In this document: positions 17,641 through 26,403 of the stretch, one piece after another | Layout of the letters: each line of letters starts with the position of its first letter | How positions within the stretch are numbered: position 1 is the first letter of the stretch | From: Yinghuangia seranimata | GTDB taxonomy: Bacteria; Actinomycetota; Actinomycetes; Streptomycetales; Streptomycetaceae | Reading direction: 5' to 3' | NCBI RefSeq assembly: GCF_029953285.1 | Contig: NZ_JASAOI010000002.1 | Span: 186,001-250,000, forward strand | Length of the DNA stretch: 64,000 nt | The notes under the pieces: model-generated | The model's database searches: none | Told to the model about the DNA's origin: nothing | What the model saw: only the letters and a program-made list of their open reading frames with translations | Translations under genes and position numbers: made by a program

Positions 17641-17669
17641 TTCATTATGGCTATCATAGCCATGATGAA
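17641..17669. promoter_or_regulatory. Inverted repeat 2 in the VOC/aldo-keto reductase spacer
   Basis: The 17-bp palindrome ATGGCTATCATAGCCAT (17647-17663) is extended by TTCAT and ATGAA on either side after one mismatched pair. It is AT-rich against the local background and sits about 110 bp upstream of the aldo/keto reductase. It looks like the site of a TetR-, MarR- or GntR-type dimer, but no such regulator gene is adjacent. Confidence 0.6.
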
Positions 17670-17778
17670 ACCCGCAATGACGGTCTGACCGCCCCGTCCG
17701 CCTCCGAAGCGTGTGCAAGTGATTACGCGGTGTCCGGTCTCCGCTCTGCGGCGTGTCAGTCACCACCAAAGGAGCACA

Positions 17779-18717
17779 GTGCACATCTCCTCTGTCGGCG
17801 CCTCCGGCTTGAAGGTCTCGGCCCTCGGGCTCGGGTGCAACAACTTCGGCATGAAGATCGATCAGGAGGCCGCGGCCGGGGTGGTGGACGCCGCCCTGGA
17901 GGCGGGCGTCACGCTGTTCGACACCGCGGACATCTACGCCAAGGGGCGCTCCGAGGAGATCCTCGGCGCGGTCCTCGGCGCCCGCCGCGACGACGTCGTC
18001 ATCGCGACCAAGTTCGGCGGGTCGATGTCGCCGGGGCCGTACGGGGCGGGGTCCTCGCGCCGGTACATCGTGCGCGCGTGCGAGGCGAGCCTCCGCCGCC
18101 TCGGGACGGACTACGTCGACCTCTACTACCAGCACTACCCCGACCCGGACACGCCCGTCGAGGAGACCCTGCGGGCGCTGGACGACCTGGTCCGGGCAGG
18201 CAAGGTGCGCTACGCCGCGGCCTCGAACCTGACGGGGTGGCAGCTGGCCGACGCCGCCCACACCGCACGCGCCGCGGGCACCGTCGGATTCGCCGCGGTG
18301 CAGGTCGAGTGGAACCTGCTCTCGCGTGACGTCGAACGCGAACTCGTGCCCGCCGCCGAGCACTTCGGCGTCGGCGTTGTGCCGTACTTCCCGCTCGCCT
18401 CCGGGCTGCTGACCGGCAAGTACCGCCAGGACACCGCCTTCCCCGACGGATCACGGCTCGCCGAACTGCCCTACTTCGCCTCGGTCGCCACCGACGCGAA
18501 CTTCGCCGCCGTCGAGCGCCTCCGCGTGCTCGCGGACAGGACCGGCCGCACGATGGCCGGCCTGGCGCTCTCCTGGCTCGCCGCGCAGCCGTCGGTCCCG
18601 TCCGTCCTCGTCGGCGCCACCTCGCCCGCGCAGATCACCGCCAACGCCGCCGCTCTGGAGGAATTGCCCCACGAACTCCTGGCCGACATCACCGCCGCGG
18701 TGGAGGGGGCGCTGTGA
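17779..18717 (+). CDS. Aldo/keto reductase
   Basis: A 312-residue NAD(P)H-dependent reductase with the TIM-barrel aldo/keto reductase pattern: LGLGCNNFG near the N-terminus and the catalytic tetrad Asp and Tyr in FDTADIYAKG, Lys in VIATKFG and His in LYYQHYPD. The closing WLAAQPSVPSVLVGATSPAQ region is the usual cofactor phosphate-binding part. GTG at 17779 follows AAAGGAG. It probably reduces a carbonyl or a sugar aldehyde; the nearby DegT-fold dehydratase makes a keto-sugar link possible but unproven. It ends at a hairpin shared with the convergent NCS1 permease. Confidence 0.9.
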   Translation: MHISSVGASGLKVSALGLGCNNFGMKIDQEAAAGVVDAALEAGVTLFDTADIYAKGRSEEILGAVLGARRDDVVIATKFGGSMSPGPYGAGSSRRYIVRACEASLRRLGTDYVDLYYQHYPDPDTPVEETLRALDDLVRAGKVRYAAASNLTGWQLADAAHTARAAGTVGFAAVQVEWNLLSRDVERELVPAAEHFGVGVVPYFPLASGLLTGKYRQDTAFPDGSRLAELPYFASVATDANFAAVERLRVLADRTGRTMAGLALSWLAAQPSVPSVLVGATSPAQITANAAALEELPHELLADITAAVEGAL

Positions 18718-18730
18718 CCGACACGCCGGC

Positions 18731-18760
18731 GGGCCGGCCGTCAAGACCGACGGCCGGCCC
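18731..18760. terminator. Bidirectional terminator between aldo/keto reductase and NCS1 permease
   Basis: Perfect 12-bp arms GGGCCGGCCGTC (18731-18742) and GACGGCCGGCCC (18749-18760) with a six-base loop in a 63-bp convergent gap. Confidence 0.85.
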
Positions 18761-18780
18761 ACGGGTCCAAATCCGGGTGA

Positions 18781-20247
18781 TCAGTGACGCGTCGGGGTGA
18801 GCAGCCCCTCCTCCTCGACCATGCGGCGCTCGGTGGCCAGGTCGAGGCTGCGTGCGAACAGGAGGTAGGCGGCGCCGGCCACGGGCAGGCCCACGAAGAT
18901 CGAGTAGTCGACGCCGTCGAGGGCGTTCACCGCGAACCCTCGGTAGGTGTCGCTGATCACCATGAACGGCGCCATGCAGGCCAGGCCGATGACGTAGGCG
19001 AGGTTGCCGCGCCAGCCCCAACGGCCGTAGATGCCGTCCGGGTTGAAGATCTCCTTGACCACGTACAGGCCGCGCCGGACGAAGAAGTAGTCGACGAGGT
19101 TGATCGCCGTCCAGGGGATGAACAGGTAGGTCAGGATGACCACCACGTTGGCGAAGAACCAGTTGAAGTCGTCTATCCCGACGAGCGTGGATATGGCGCC
19201 GACCAGCACCAGCATGATCAGGATCGTGGCGATGCGGATGACGCGGGTCGGTGAGACCGGCCGCACCGAGTCGACGATCGAGATCATGGTGAGGCTGCCG
19301 CCGTACTGGTTGATCGCCATGATGGACAGCAGTCCGACCAGCAGAACGAAGACCGCGACGTCCCCGAAACCGTCGAACAGGCGGTCGGCGGACAGCTGCA
19401 GCGCGGTCACCGGGTCGGTCCCGTCGGGCGCGCCGGCCGAGACCACGGCGCCGAGCACGAACACCCAGATGCCCGAGATCGCGCTCGGCAGGTACGTCCA
19501 CCAGAAGGTGCTGCGGACCGGCACGTCCGGCTTGAGGTAGCGCGAGTAGTCCGAGACGTACGGTGCCCAGCCCAGCTGGAAGCCCGCGATGAACACGAAC
19601 ACCAGCATGAACGGGGCGGGTTCGAACGGTCCGGGCGTCCAGACCCCGTCCGGCAGCCCGCCGCTGAACAGCGCCGTGCCGGTGATGACCGCGATGACCA
19701 CGACGAACGGCCAGGTGAGCCACTGGTTCACGCGGTGGATCCAGGCGTAGCCGTACACCGCGAGCACGGTGGCCGCCGCGGCGGCGATCAGGTAGCCGAG
19801 CTCGTTGGGCACGCCGGTCAGGGTGTTCATCGCCTGGCCGGACAGCAGCGCGTCCGAGGTGTTGAACGACACGTAGTTGACCAAGGCGAACACCCACACC
19901 GTGAGCGCCGCCCCCACGTAGCCGAACTGCGGCCGTGACTGCACGAGCTGGGGGAGGCCCAGCTGCGGGCCCTGGGCCGAGTGGAAGGCCATGAAGAACG
20001 TGCCGAACAGCGAGCCCAGCACGGTGGCGACGACCGTCCAGACCAGCGACGTGCCCATCGACAGCGTCACGACACCGGTGGCCAGACCGGTGAGGTTGAG
20101 GCTGCCGACGAACCAGATGGCGCCGACGCTGGAGGGCTTCCCGTGGCGTTCCGACAGGGGGACCCAGTCGATCGAGTGCCGCTCGATCCCCCCGGACGAT
20201 GCCACTTGGCGGGCGGACCCTTGCTCGTTTGAGACGACAGCCCCCAT
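18781..20247 (-). CDS. NCS1-family cytosine/purine/allantoin permease
   Basis: A 488-residue polytopic membrane protein of the nucleobase:cation symporter-1 family (CodB/PucI type). It has the early SSVGAIWFVGSLNLTGLATG helix, the ARPQFGY-like SRPQFGYVGA, the NYVSFNTSDALL helix and FVFIAGFQLGWAPYVSDYSRYL, which carries substrate-contacting residues in the family. About twelve helices can be traced. ATG at 20247 follows AGGAGG by four bases and is better than the upstream ATG at 20274. Substrate could be cytosine, a purine, allantoin, thiamine precursor or hydantoin. Together with the NCS2 permease at the left end the window has two nucleobase-type transporters. Confidence 0.9.
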   Translation of the reverse strand: MGAVVSNEQGSARQVASSGGIERHSIDWVPLSERHGKPSSVGAIWFVGSLNLTGLATGVVTLSMGTSLVWTVVATVLGSLFGTFFMAFHSAQGPQLGLPQLVQSRPQFGYVGAALTVWVFALVNYVSFNTSDALLSGQAMNTLTGVPNELGYLIAAAAATVLAVYGYAWIHRVNQWLTWPFVVVIAVITGTALFSGGLPDGVWTPGPFEPAPFMLVFVFIAGFQLGWAPYVSDYSRYLKPDVPVRSTFWWTYLPSAISGIWVFVLGAVVSAGAPDGTDPVTALQLSADRLFDGFGDVAVFVLLVGLLSIMAINQYGGSLTMISIVDSVRPVSPTRVIRIATILIMLVLVGAISTLVGIDDFNWFFANVVVILTYLFIPWTAINLVDYFFVRRGLYVVKEIFNPDGIYGRWGWRGNLAYVIGLACMAPFMVISDTYRGFAVNALDGVDYSIFVGLPVAGAAYLLFARSLDLATERRMVEEEGLLTPTRH

Positions 20248-20401
20248 GGGCCCTCCTATGTCAGCGTGCGCCAAGACGGCCCTCTGTTCAGCTGTTCACA
20301 ACTGTTCAACTGCTCAGACGGGCCGTCCGAAGCGGATCGAGTGCGCACACACTAGAGACTGCCTGAATTTTCAGTCAATATGAGAGGCCGGTCTTCTCCT
20401 T

Positions 20402-22498
20402 TCACGCACCGCCGCGCTCGGCGTCCGGGGCGTGTCCGTTGCCGGCCTTCTTGGTCGCGAACTCCGCCGCCTGGAGCCCGAACATGGTCCGGTACCGCCC
20501 GTTCGGCAGCGCCATGAGCTCGTCCCACGTGCCGTTCTCCACCACGCGGCCGTGGTCGAGGACGACGATGCGGTCGGCGCGACGGGTGGACGCCATGCGG
20601 TGGGAGACCAGCACGACGGTGTGGCCGGAGTCGGCGAGGCGGCGCACGTTGTCGTACGCGGCGATCTCGGCCGCCGGGTCCAGCGCGGCGGTCGGCTCGT
20701 CGAAGATCATCAGTTCGGCGTCGCGGAACGCGGCACGCCCGATCGCCGTCCGCTGCCACTCGCCGCCGGACAACTGCGCGCCGCCCGCGAAGCTCCGCGA
20801 CACCAGGGTGTCCCAGCCGCGCGGCAGGTTCGGCAGCAGGGCCTCGGCGCCGGCGAACGCGACCGCGGCGGAGAACGCCGGGTCCGCGTCGTAGTCGGGC
20901 ATCGCCTCGATCGGCGCCCCCGCGCCGTCGGCGCCACCGGCCGGCGCGCGGCCCATGCGGATGTTGTACCCGGCGGTGAACGGCCAGTGCACGAACTCCT
21001 GTGACACCAGGGCGACATGACCCTGCAGTTCGGCGCGGTTCAGCGCGGCGACGTCGACCCCGTCCCACATGACGGTGCCGGCGCTGGGGGCGTAGCACGC
21101 AGCGATGATCTTCGCCAGCGTCGACTTGCCGGAGCCGTTCTCCCCGACCAGCGCGACGACCGAGCCCTGCGGGATCGCGAGGGAGACCCCGTCGAGCGCG
21201 GGGGCGTCCTTGTCGGGGTAGGTGAAGGACACGTCGGACAGTTCGATCAGCGCGGGCGGCTCCGGGACGGGCAGCCCGGTGTCGGGGACGGCGTGCTCGC
21301 GGGCCGTCGCGCACGCGGTGCGGAAGTCGTCGAAGTACAGGACGTCCGCGAACAGGCGCGACGCCTGTTGGACGACGGTGCGCAGCCCGCTGCTGCCGCT
21401 GCGGATCGCCAGCACCGCCGTTCCGGCCGTGGACAGCGGCACCCGCGAGGACAACAGCAGCCACCCCAGCACGACATACGTCAGCCCCGTGGCGATCCCG
21501 CTCGCCGCCGCGGCGACGATGTTCGTGGCGGCGGTGGCCCGCGCGAGCCGGACCTGCTCGGCCTCCGCGTCCATCGACAGGCCGCGGAAGTGGTCCAGCA
21601 GGTGGTCGGCGCCGCCGTGCACGCGGAGTTCGTGTCCGGTGCTCTGCGAGGTGAGCAGGTAGGAGAGCTGGTCGAGCATCCGCTCGTGGTCCAGCCAGGT
21701 CCGGCGTGACGCGTACGTGCGGCGCGAGGTCGCCAGCGTCCCGTACGCGTGCGGGACCACGATCAGCCCCAGCATCGGCAGCAGCACCGGGTGCAGCACC
21801 GCCAGCACGCTACCCGCGGCGATGAGCGAGATGACCGCGCCGATGATGCCGACCGCCGAACCCAGCATCTGCCGCGCGGAGTCGCAGCCCGCCCGGGCCG
21901 CCTCCAACAGGCCGACGAACTCCGGGTCCTCCAACGTCGCCAGCTCGACCCGCGAGGCACAGGTGAGGAGTTCCTCGTCCGCGGCCCGCTCCACCTTGGG
22001 CTCCAGCCGGCCCGTGGCGACCGTGGACACCCCGGCGCACACCTGACCCAGCGCCGCCGCCGCGACGATCGAGAGCAGCGCCGGAAACGACGCCCGCACC
22101 CGGTCCGGCGTGGGCCCCGCCGCGAACAGCTGCACGAGCGCCGAGTTCGTGGCCAGCAGCCCGACCGCGCCCATCACACCCTGCGCGATCTCCGCGGCCA
22201 GCACCGTCAGCGCCGCACGCGGATCCGCCGACCAGGCGAGCGCGACGGCCTTCCGCAGCGACTGCGGCAACGTACGGGCCATCTGGCGCAGCGTCAGGGC
22301 CTGCCAGGCTTTGACGTGCCGCCCGTACCCGCCCTCGTACTCCAGCCACCCGCCGAACAACGCCCGCGCACTCCGACCGGGCACACGCGGAACCCGCCTG
22401 CGCTGTCGAGGAAGACGCCACCGCGTCCCGGCGTTGTCGCCGCCGGACTCAGGACCGTCGGAAGCGGGCGTCGCCGTGACCGCCTCGTCCTGCGTCAT
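20402..22498 (-). CDS. ABC exporter, fused membrane and ATPase domains
   Basis: A 698-residue half-transporter. After about 70 basic residues comes a six-helix type I exporter domain (about 85-400), then an ATPase with Walker A GENGSGKS, signature LSGGEWQR, Walker B LMIFDEPTAALD and H-loop LVSHR. There is no C39 peptidase domain. Similar proteins export peptides, lipids or drugs and are often found with RiPP clusters, but I do not see a precursor or modifying enzyme. ATG at 22498 follows GGAGG by seven bases. The loop in the ATPase between Q-loop and signature carries an insertion rich in Ala, Gly and Asp. Confidence 0.9.
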   Translation of the reverse strand: MTQDEAVTATPASDGPESGGDNAGTRWRLPRQRRRVPRVPGRSARALFGGWLEYEGGYGRHVKAWQALTLRQMARTLPQSLRKAVALAWSADPRAALTVLAAEIAQGVMGAVGLLATNSALVQLFAAGPTPDRVRASFPALLSIVAAAALGQVCAGVSTVATGRLEPKVERAADEELLTCASRVELATLEDPEFVGLLEAARAGCDSARQMLGSAVGIIGAVISLIAAGSVLAVLHPVLLPMLGLIVVPHAYGTLATSRRTYASRRTWLDHERMLDQLSYLLTSQSTGHELRVHGGADHLLDHFRGLSMDAEAEQVRLARATAATNIVAAAASGIATGLTYVVLGWLLLSSRVPLSTAGTAVLAIRSGSSGLRTVVQQASRLFADVLYFDDFRTACATAREHAVPDTGLPVPEPPALIELSDVSFTYPDKDAPALDGVSLAIPQGSVVALVGENGSGKSTLAKIIAACYAPSAGTVMWDGVDVAALNRAELQGHVALVSQEFVHWPFTAGYNIRMGRAPAGGADGAGAPIEAMPDYDADPAFSAAVAFAGAEALLPNLPRGWDTLVSRSFAGGAQLSGGEWQRTAIGRAAFRDAELMIFDEPTAALDPAAEIAAYDNVRRLADSGHTVVLVSHRMASTRRADRIVVLDHGRVVENGTWDELMALPNGRYRTMFGLQAAEFATKKAGNGHAPDAERGGA

Positions 22499-22945
22499 GA
22501 CCGCACCTCCCGACCGGCCGAACCGGGACGGCCGAGCGAGGCACGATGCGAATCCGCTAGTAGGAAGGTGGAGTTGACGGTCTGTCGTTGCGCAGGCAGG
22601 CGGGCGGCGAGGGGACGGGCAGCGGCAGTGGGACGGCGCACGACGGGCACCTCCGTGGGGAGCGGCAGCGTGGCGATCAGCTTCGGGCGTGCTGCGGGCC
22701 CCCCGACAGAGCGCGCGGAGGCGCGAGGCGGGCGCCCGCATGCGAACTCACCCTTGACCAAACGTACTTCTGTCGCCTCACGTCGTCCCTGCGTACGGAG
22801 TGATGTGCCGTCGGTCCGGAGCGTGCAGCCGGCTCCGGGCCGCGTGGTAGGGGTCGGCGACCTCGTCGGCGTCCACGTAGAGGTGGGCGCCTGGGAGGCC
22901 GCGGTCAAACGTGTCGGTTCCTGACGCCGGTCGGTGCGCGCGCGG
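22499..22945. other. 447-bp spacer without a convincing gene
   Basis: The stretch lies between the ABC exporter start and the end of the amidohydrolase operon. It should hold the exporter promoter and the operon terminator, though I see no strong hairpin. A minus-strand open frame ends at 22495 with an ATGA overlap to the exporter start and keeps fairly high GC at third positions in its central part, but has no good start site or recognisable sequence, so I do not call it. Confidence 0.5.
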
Positions 22946-23899
22946 TCACGCGAAGCGGGGGAACAGCGCGTGGGCGTTGCGGGTCGTCAGGGTGTGCCAA
23001 GTGTCGCCCGGGGGCTGGTCGGCGGTGGTGAGGGTGGCCGCGTGCGCGGCGGCGATCGGGGCTGGGGTCCAGCAGTAGTCGCTGCCGTAGAGGATCCGGT
23101 CACGGCCGAATGCGCGCACCAGGGCCGGGATCTGGTTGGGGAACGGCGTTCCCGCCATGTCGAACCACAGGCGGCTCATCAGTTCCGGGACGGACGGGCC
23201 GTCGCCGTCGCCGAAGAACGCGCGGAACAGGTCGACGCGGTCGGCGAGCAGCGGGAGCGCACCCCCGCCGTGCGTGAAGATCCAGCGGATCCGCGGGTGC
23301 CGGACGAGCACGCCGGACAGGGCCAGGTCGCCGGCGGCGCGCGTGGAGTCGAAGATGAACTCGAGCATCGGGCGCGGGCGGCCCCCGCTCACCGCCTCGT
23401 GGCAGGCGGGCGAGGTGGGGTGGACGAACACCACCGCACCGCGCTCGTCGAGTTCGCGCCACAAGGGCTCGAACCCGGGGTCGCCGAGGTAGCGTCCGTC
23501 GGCGTTGGTCTCGACCGCGACACCGTCGCTGCGCAACACGTCGAGGGCGTACCGGGCTTCGGCGATCGACCCCTCGACGTCCGGCAGCGGCAGAGAGGCC
23601 AGGTGGCCGAACCGGGTCGGGTGCTCGCGGGCGACCGCGGTGCCGTACTCGTTGACCTCGCGGGCCAGTGCGCGTGCGGCCTTGTCGTCGCCGAAGTGCG
23701 TGCCCGGTGAGGAGACGGACAGCACGGAGCGGCCGATGCCGCACCCGTCCATCATCGAGATGTGGGTGGCGGGGTCCCAGTCGGGCCAACCGGGCATGCC
23801 GTCGGGGAACATGTGCCCCGCGGCGACAGCGGCCTCCTTGTACCGCGCGGTGACGAAGTGGGCGTGGACGTCGATGAGTTGTGTGGTCGCGGAGGTCAC
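22946..23899 (-). CDS. Amidohydrolase-family metal enzyme (ACMSD/decarboxylase type)
   Basis: A 317-residue amidohydrolase 2 family protein: DVHAHF near the N-terminus gives the metal-binding HxH, VHPTSPACHEAV carries a further His, and LYGSDYCW carries the late Asp. The family includes aminocarboxymuconate-semialdehyde decarboxylase, gamma-resorcylate and 6-methylsalicylate decarboxylases, and some C-C or C-N hydrolases. It is the last gene of a probable aromatic ring-cleavage operon, so decarboxylation of an aromatic or a muconate-type acid is plausible. GTG at 23899 overlaps the previous stop by four bases. Confidence 0.85.
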   Translation of the reverse strand: MTSATTQLIDVHAHFVTARYKEAAVAAGHMFPDGMPGWPDWDPATHISMMDGCGIGRSVLSVSSPGTHFGDDKAARALAREVNEYGTAVAREHPTRFGHLASLPLPDVEGSIAEARYALDVLRSDGVAVETNADGRYLGDPGFEPLWRELDERGAVVFVHPTSPACHEAVSGGRPRPMLEFIFDSTRAAGDLALSGVLVRHPRIRWIFTHGGGALPLLADRVDLFRAFFGDGDGPSVPELMSRLWFDMAGTPFPNQIPALVRAFGRDRILYGSDYCWTPAPIAAAHAATLTTADQPPGDTWHTLTTRNAHALFPRFA

Positions 23900-24864
23900 G
23901 GGCGGCCTGCCGCGGCCGATGCGGCGTGGAGTTCGGGGGTGGCGGCCGCGGCGGCGCAGCGCTCGGCGAAGCCGAGGACCTGGTGGCGGTATTCGTAGCC
24001 GGCGGCGCTGTTGGCGACGACGTGGGACGACCCGGGGAACAGCGCCGCGTCGACGTACGGCGAGCGGGTGCGCAACGCGGCGGCGAACGCGGCGACGTGG
24101 TCGGGGTCGGGGACCCACAGGGTGTCCAGGGCACCGAGGCGGTAGTGGACGGGAACGGTGACCGCGGAGGCGACCGCCTCCCAGTCGCGGAGCCATCCGC
24201 CGACGACCTCGTTGAGCTCCGCGCGGACAGCGGGCTGGAACGACTCGCGGCGGGCTCCGGCTTCCATGACGTAGCGGGGGATGGTCCACAGCGGCGGCAT
24301 CTCGATCGCGCCCGTGAGGAGGGCCGGGTCGGCGTGTTCGGCCGGTTCCACGTCGTCCCAGAAGCCGACCAGCCGCGGCGGCGGGACCTGTCCGATGTCG
24401 GCGACCGCCACGCCCAGCAAGGGCCAGGCGGGTGCCTCGCGTTCGGTCCACAGGGCGGCGAGGTGGAGAGCGATCGCGCCGCCGATCGAGCAGCCGACCA
24501 CGACCACGCCGGGGCGCTCGGCGCCGTGCCGGCCCCACAGTTCGCCGACCGCGTCGTGGAGGAATTCGGCGTTGGCGCGCATCAGGCCCGTGTCGGACGT
24601 GGGCGGGAAGCCGAGGGTGGCGCTGCCGCCGGCGCCGGGGCGGTCGAGGGCGAGGGCGGGGAAGCCGTTGCGGGCGGCCAGTTCGAGTTGCGAGTGGCCG
24701 GGGATGTCGAACGCGGTGGCGTCGGCGCCGCCTCCGTGGACGAACACCAGCAGCGGCTTGCCGCATGTGTCGGAGTCGGTGTCGGGCGTCGGCGCGGCGG
24801 GCAGTGCGGCCAGGCCGGTGATCCGTCCGTCGAGCAGGGAAAGGCGGTGGCGGGTGAAGGACAT
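23896..24864 (-). CDS. Alpha/beta hydrolase
   Basis: A 322-residue alpha/beta hydrolase with the oxyanion motif HGGGAD (about 42-47), a nucleophile elbow GCSIGG (Ser near 119) and a late His in GSSHVVANS. In this operon it may hydrolyse a ring-cleavage product (as HsaD and BphD do) or an ester upstream of ring cleavage. Sequence alone does not place it in the meta-cleavage hydrolase subgroup. ATG at 24864 follows AAGGAG; the stop overlaps the amidohydrolase start. Confidence 0.85.
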   Translation of the reverse strand: MSFTRHRLSLLDGRITGLAALPAAPTPDTDSDTCGKPLLVFVHGGGADATAFDIPGHSQLELAARNGFPALALDRPGAGGSATLGFPPTSDTGLMRANAEFLHDAVGELWGRHGAERPGVVVVGCSIGGAIALHLAALWTEREAPAWPLLGVAVADIGQVPPPRLVGFWDDVEPAEHADPALLTGAIEMPPLWTIPRYVMEAGARRESFQPAVRAELNEVVGGWLRDWEAVASAVTVPVHYRLGALDTLWVPDPDHVAAFAAALRTRSPYVDAALFPGSSHVVANSAAGYEYRHQVLGFAERCAAAAATPELHAASAAAGRP

Positions 24865-24889
24865 CGGTCGCTCCTTGCGGCGGAGGTCG

Positions 24890-26098
24890 TCAGATCATCG
24901 GGGTGATCTGGTCGTCGCGGCCCAGCAGGGCCTTGCCGTAGACCTCGTAGTTGACGGCGGGCAGGGTCACCGCGTGCCGGGCGGCGACCGCGGAGTCCCG
25001 CCACAGGCGCTGCAGCGGGTTGCTGTCGGCGAAGCTGGCCGCGCCGTGCGCGGACAGCAGGATGTCGATCGCCTTGGTGATGTGGTCGAGCGCCCACGCG
25101 GTGTCGGCGCGCATGCGGGTGCGCTCCAGGACGTCGGGGTACGTGCCGGCGCGGGCAGCGCGGTCGATGTCGTCGGCGGCCCGGTACGCGTGCAGGTGCG
25201 CGGTGTCGATCATCAGGGCGGCGTTGGCGAGTTGGAGCTGGAAGGCCACCGAGTCGGCCTGCGCGGCGAAGTAGGTGTACGCGATGGCCTTGGTGGCGGA
25301 CTTGTCCCGTACCAGTTCCAGGGCCTTGCGCCCCATGCCCAGTTGCGGGCCGGCCAGGACGAGGGCGAGGACGGGCACCAGCGCGGAGCGGTACAGCTCC
25401 TCGCCGCCGTGCTCGGTCCCGTACTTGCCCTCCAGCGCCGCGAGCGTCGACATGACGCGGTGCTCGGGCACGAACACGTCGTCCGCGACGAGGCAGTTCG
25501 AGCCGGACGAGGACATGCCCGCGACGAACCAGGTCTCCTCGAGGTCCACGTCCGAACGCGGGATCAGCGCCGTGGCCTGGTCGACGAGTTCGCCCGCCTC
25601 GTCGGTGACGGGAATACCCAGAACGGCCCAATCGGCGTGCCAGGAACCGGAGTTGTAGAACCATCGGCCGGTCACGCGGTACCCGCCGTCGACCTTGACG
25701 GCCTCGGCGCTGGGGGTCAGGACGCCCGAGACCTTGGCGTCCGGGTTGTCCGCCCAGACGTCGTCCTGGGCCCGCTGGTTCATGCAGCCGGTGATCCACG
25801 CGCAGACGTTGCAGAGGGCGACCACCCACGAGGTTCCGCCGTCGGCCTCGCCGACCGCCGCGGACACGTCGAGCATGGTCCGCAGCGACGTCTCGTACCC
25901 GCCGTAGCGGCGCGGCTGGGCGACCTTGAAGGCACCGGCCTCGGTCAGGGCGGTGATGCTCTCCTCGACGACACGGCGGTCCCGCTCGCCCTGGGCGCCG
26001 TTGGCGGCCAGCATCGGCTGCAACGCGCGGATACGGGCGAGGAGTCCGTCCGCCTCGGAGACGGCGCTCGTGACGGGTTCGGGGCTGGTCGTGGTCAT
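24890..26098 (-). CDS. Flavin-dependent hydroxylase of the acyl-CoA dehydrogenase fold (HsaA-like oxygenase component)
   Basis: A 402-residue protein with the acyl-CoA dehydrogenase fold, but its make-up (QPRRYGGYE, GGTSWVVALCN, GRWFYNSGSWHADWAVLG, FVAGMSSSGSN) matches group D flavin monooxygenases such as HsaA and other phenol hydroxylases, not true dehydrogenases. These use reduced FMN or FAD supplied by a separate reductase. No flavin reductase gene lies nearby. In the operon it would make the catechol for the extradiol dioxygenase. ATG at 26098 follows AAGGAG. A 305-bp unusual spacer precedes it. Confidence 0.82.
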   Translation of the reverse strand: MTTTSPEPVTSAVSEADGLLARIRALQPMLAANGAQGERDRRVVEESITALTEAGAFKVAQPRRYGGYETSLRTMLDVSAAVGEADGGTSWVVALCNVCAWITGCMNQRAQDDVWADNPDAKVSGVLTPSAEAVKVDGGYRVTGRWFYNSGSWHADWAVLGIPVTDEAGELVDQATALIPRSDVDLEETWFVAGMSSSGSNCLVADDVFVPEHRVMSTLAALEGKYGTEHGGEELYRSALVPVLALVLAGPQLGMGRKALELVRDKSATKAIAYTYFAAQADSVAFQLQLANAALMIDTAHLHAYRAADDIDRAARAGTYPDVLERTRMRADTAWALDHITKAIDILLSAHGAASFADSNPLQRLWRDSAVAARHAVTLPAVNYEVYGKALLGRDDQITPMI

Positions 26099-26403
26099 GG
26101 CTGTGCTCCTTGCGGGCGGTGGTCCGGCGGCCGGAGAGGCGGCGCGAAGACGGACGGGACGGGAAGGAGGACGGAGACGGAGACGCGAAGAAGGGCGCGC
26201 GGAAGACACGAAGGAGGGCATGCGGAAGACACGAACAAAGACGTGTAGAAGGCGCGAAGCGCGACGGGAAGAACGGCAGCAGCGCGCGGCGAGCACGCAC
26301 GCCGACGGCGGCTCAGCGGCTCAGCGGCTCAGCGCTCAGCGGCCGGACGCCGCGAGCCGCTGCGCGGTCGCGGCGGTGCGGTCACACAACGGCCCGACCG
26401 TGG
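26099..26403. repeat. Purine-biased spacer with short direct repeats
   Basis: From about 26139 to 26280 the plus strand is strongly G/A-biased, with recurring GGAAGACACGAA-like and GGACGGAGACGG-like pieces; at 26308-26340 the octamer GGCTCAGC recurs three to four times. Both neighbours are on the minus strand, so a transcript through here would be a pyrimidine-rich, weakly structured leader of the hydroxylase gene. I see no gene in it. Confidence 0.6.

Noticed and set aside
15705-18717. Deoxysugar biosynthesis cluster
   Set aside because: Apart from the DegT-fold enzyme and an aldo/keto reductase there is no nucleotidyltransferase, 4,6-dehydratase or glycosyltransferase here.
20402-22945. 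RiPP cluster around the ABC exporter
   Set aside because: No precursor peptide, leader peptidase or modifying enzyme can be recognised; the exporter lacks a C39 domain.
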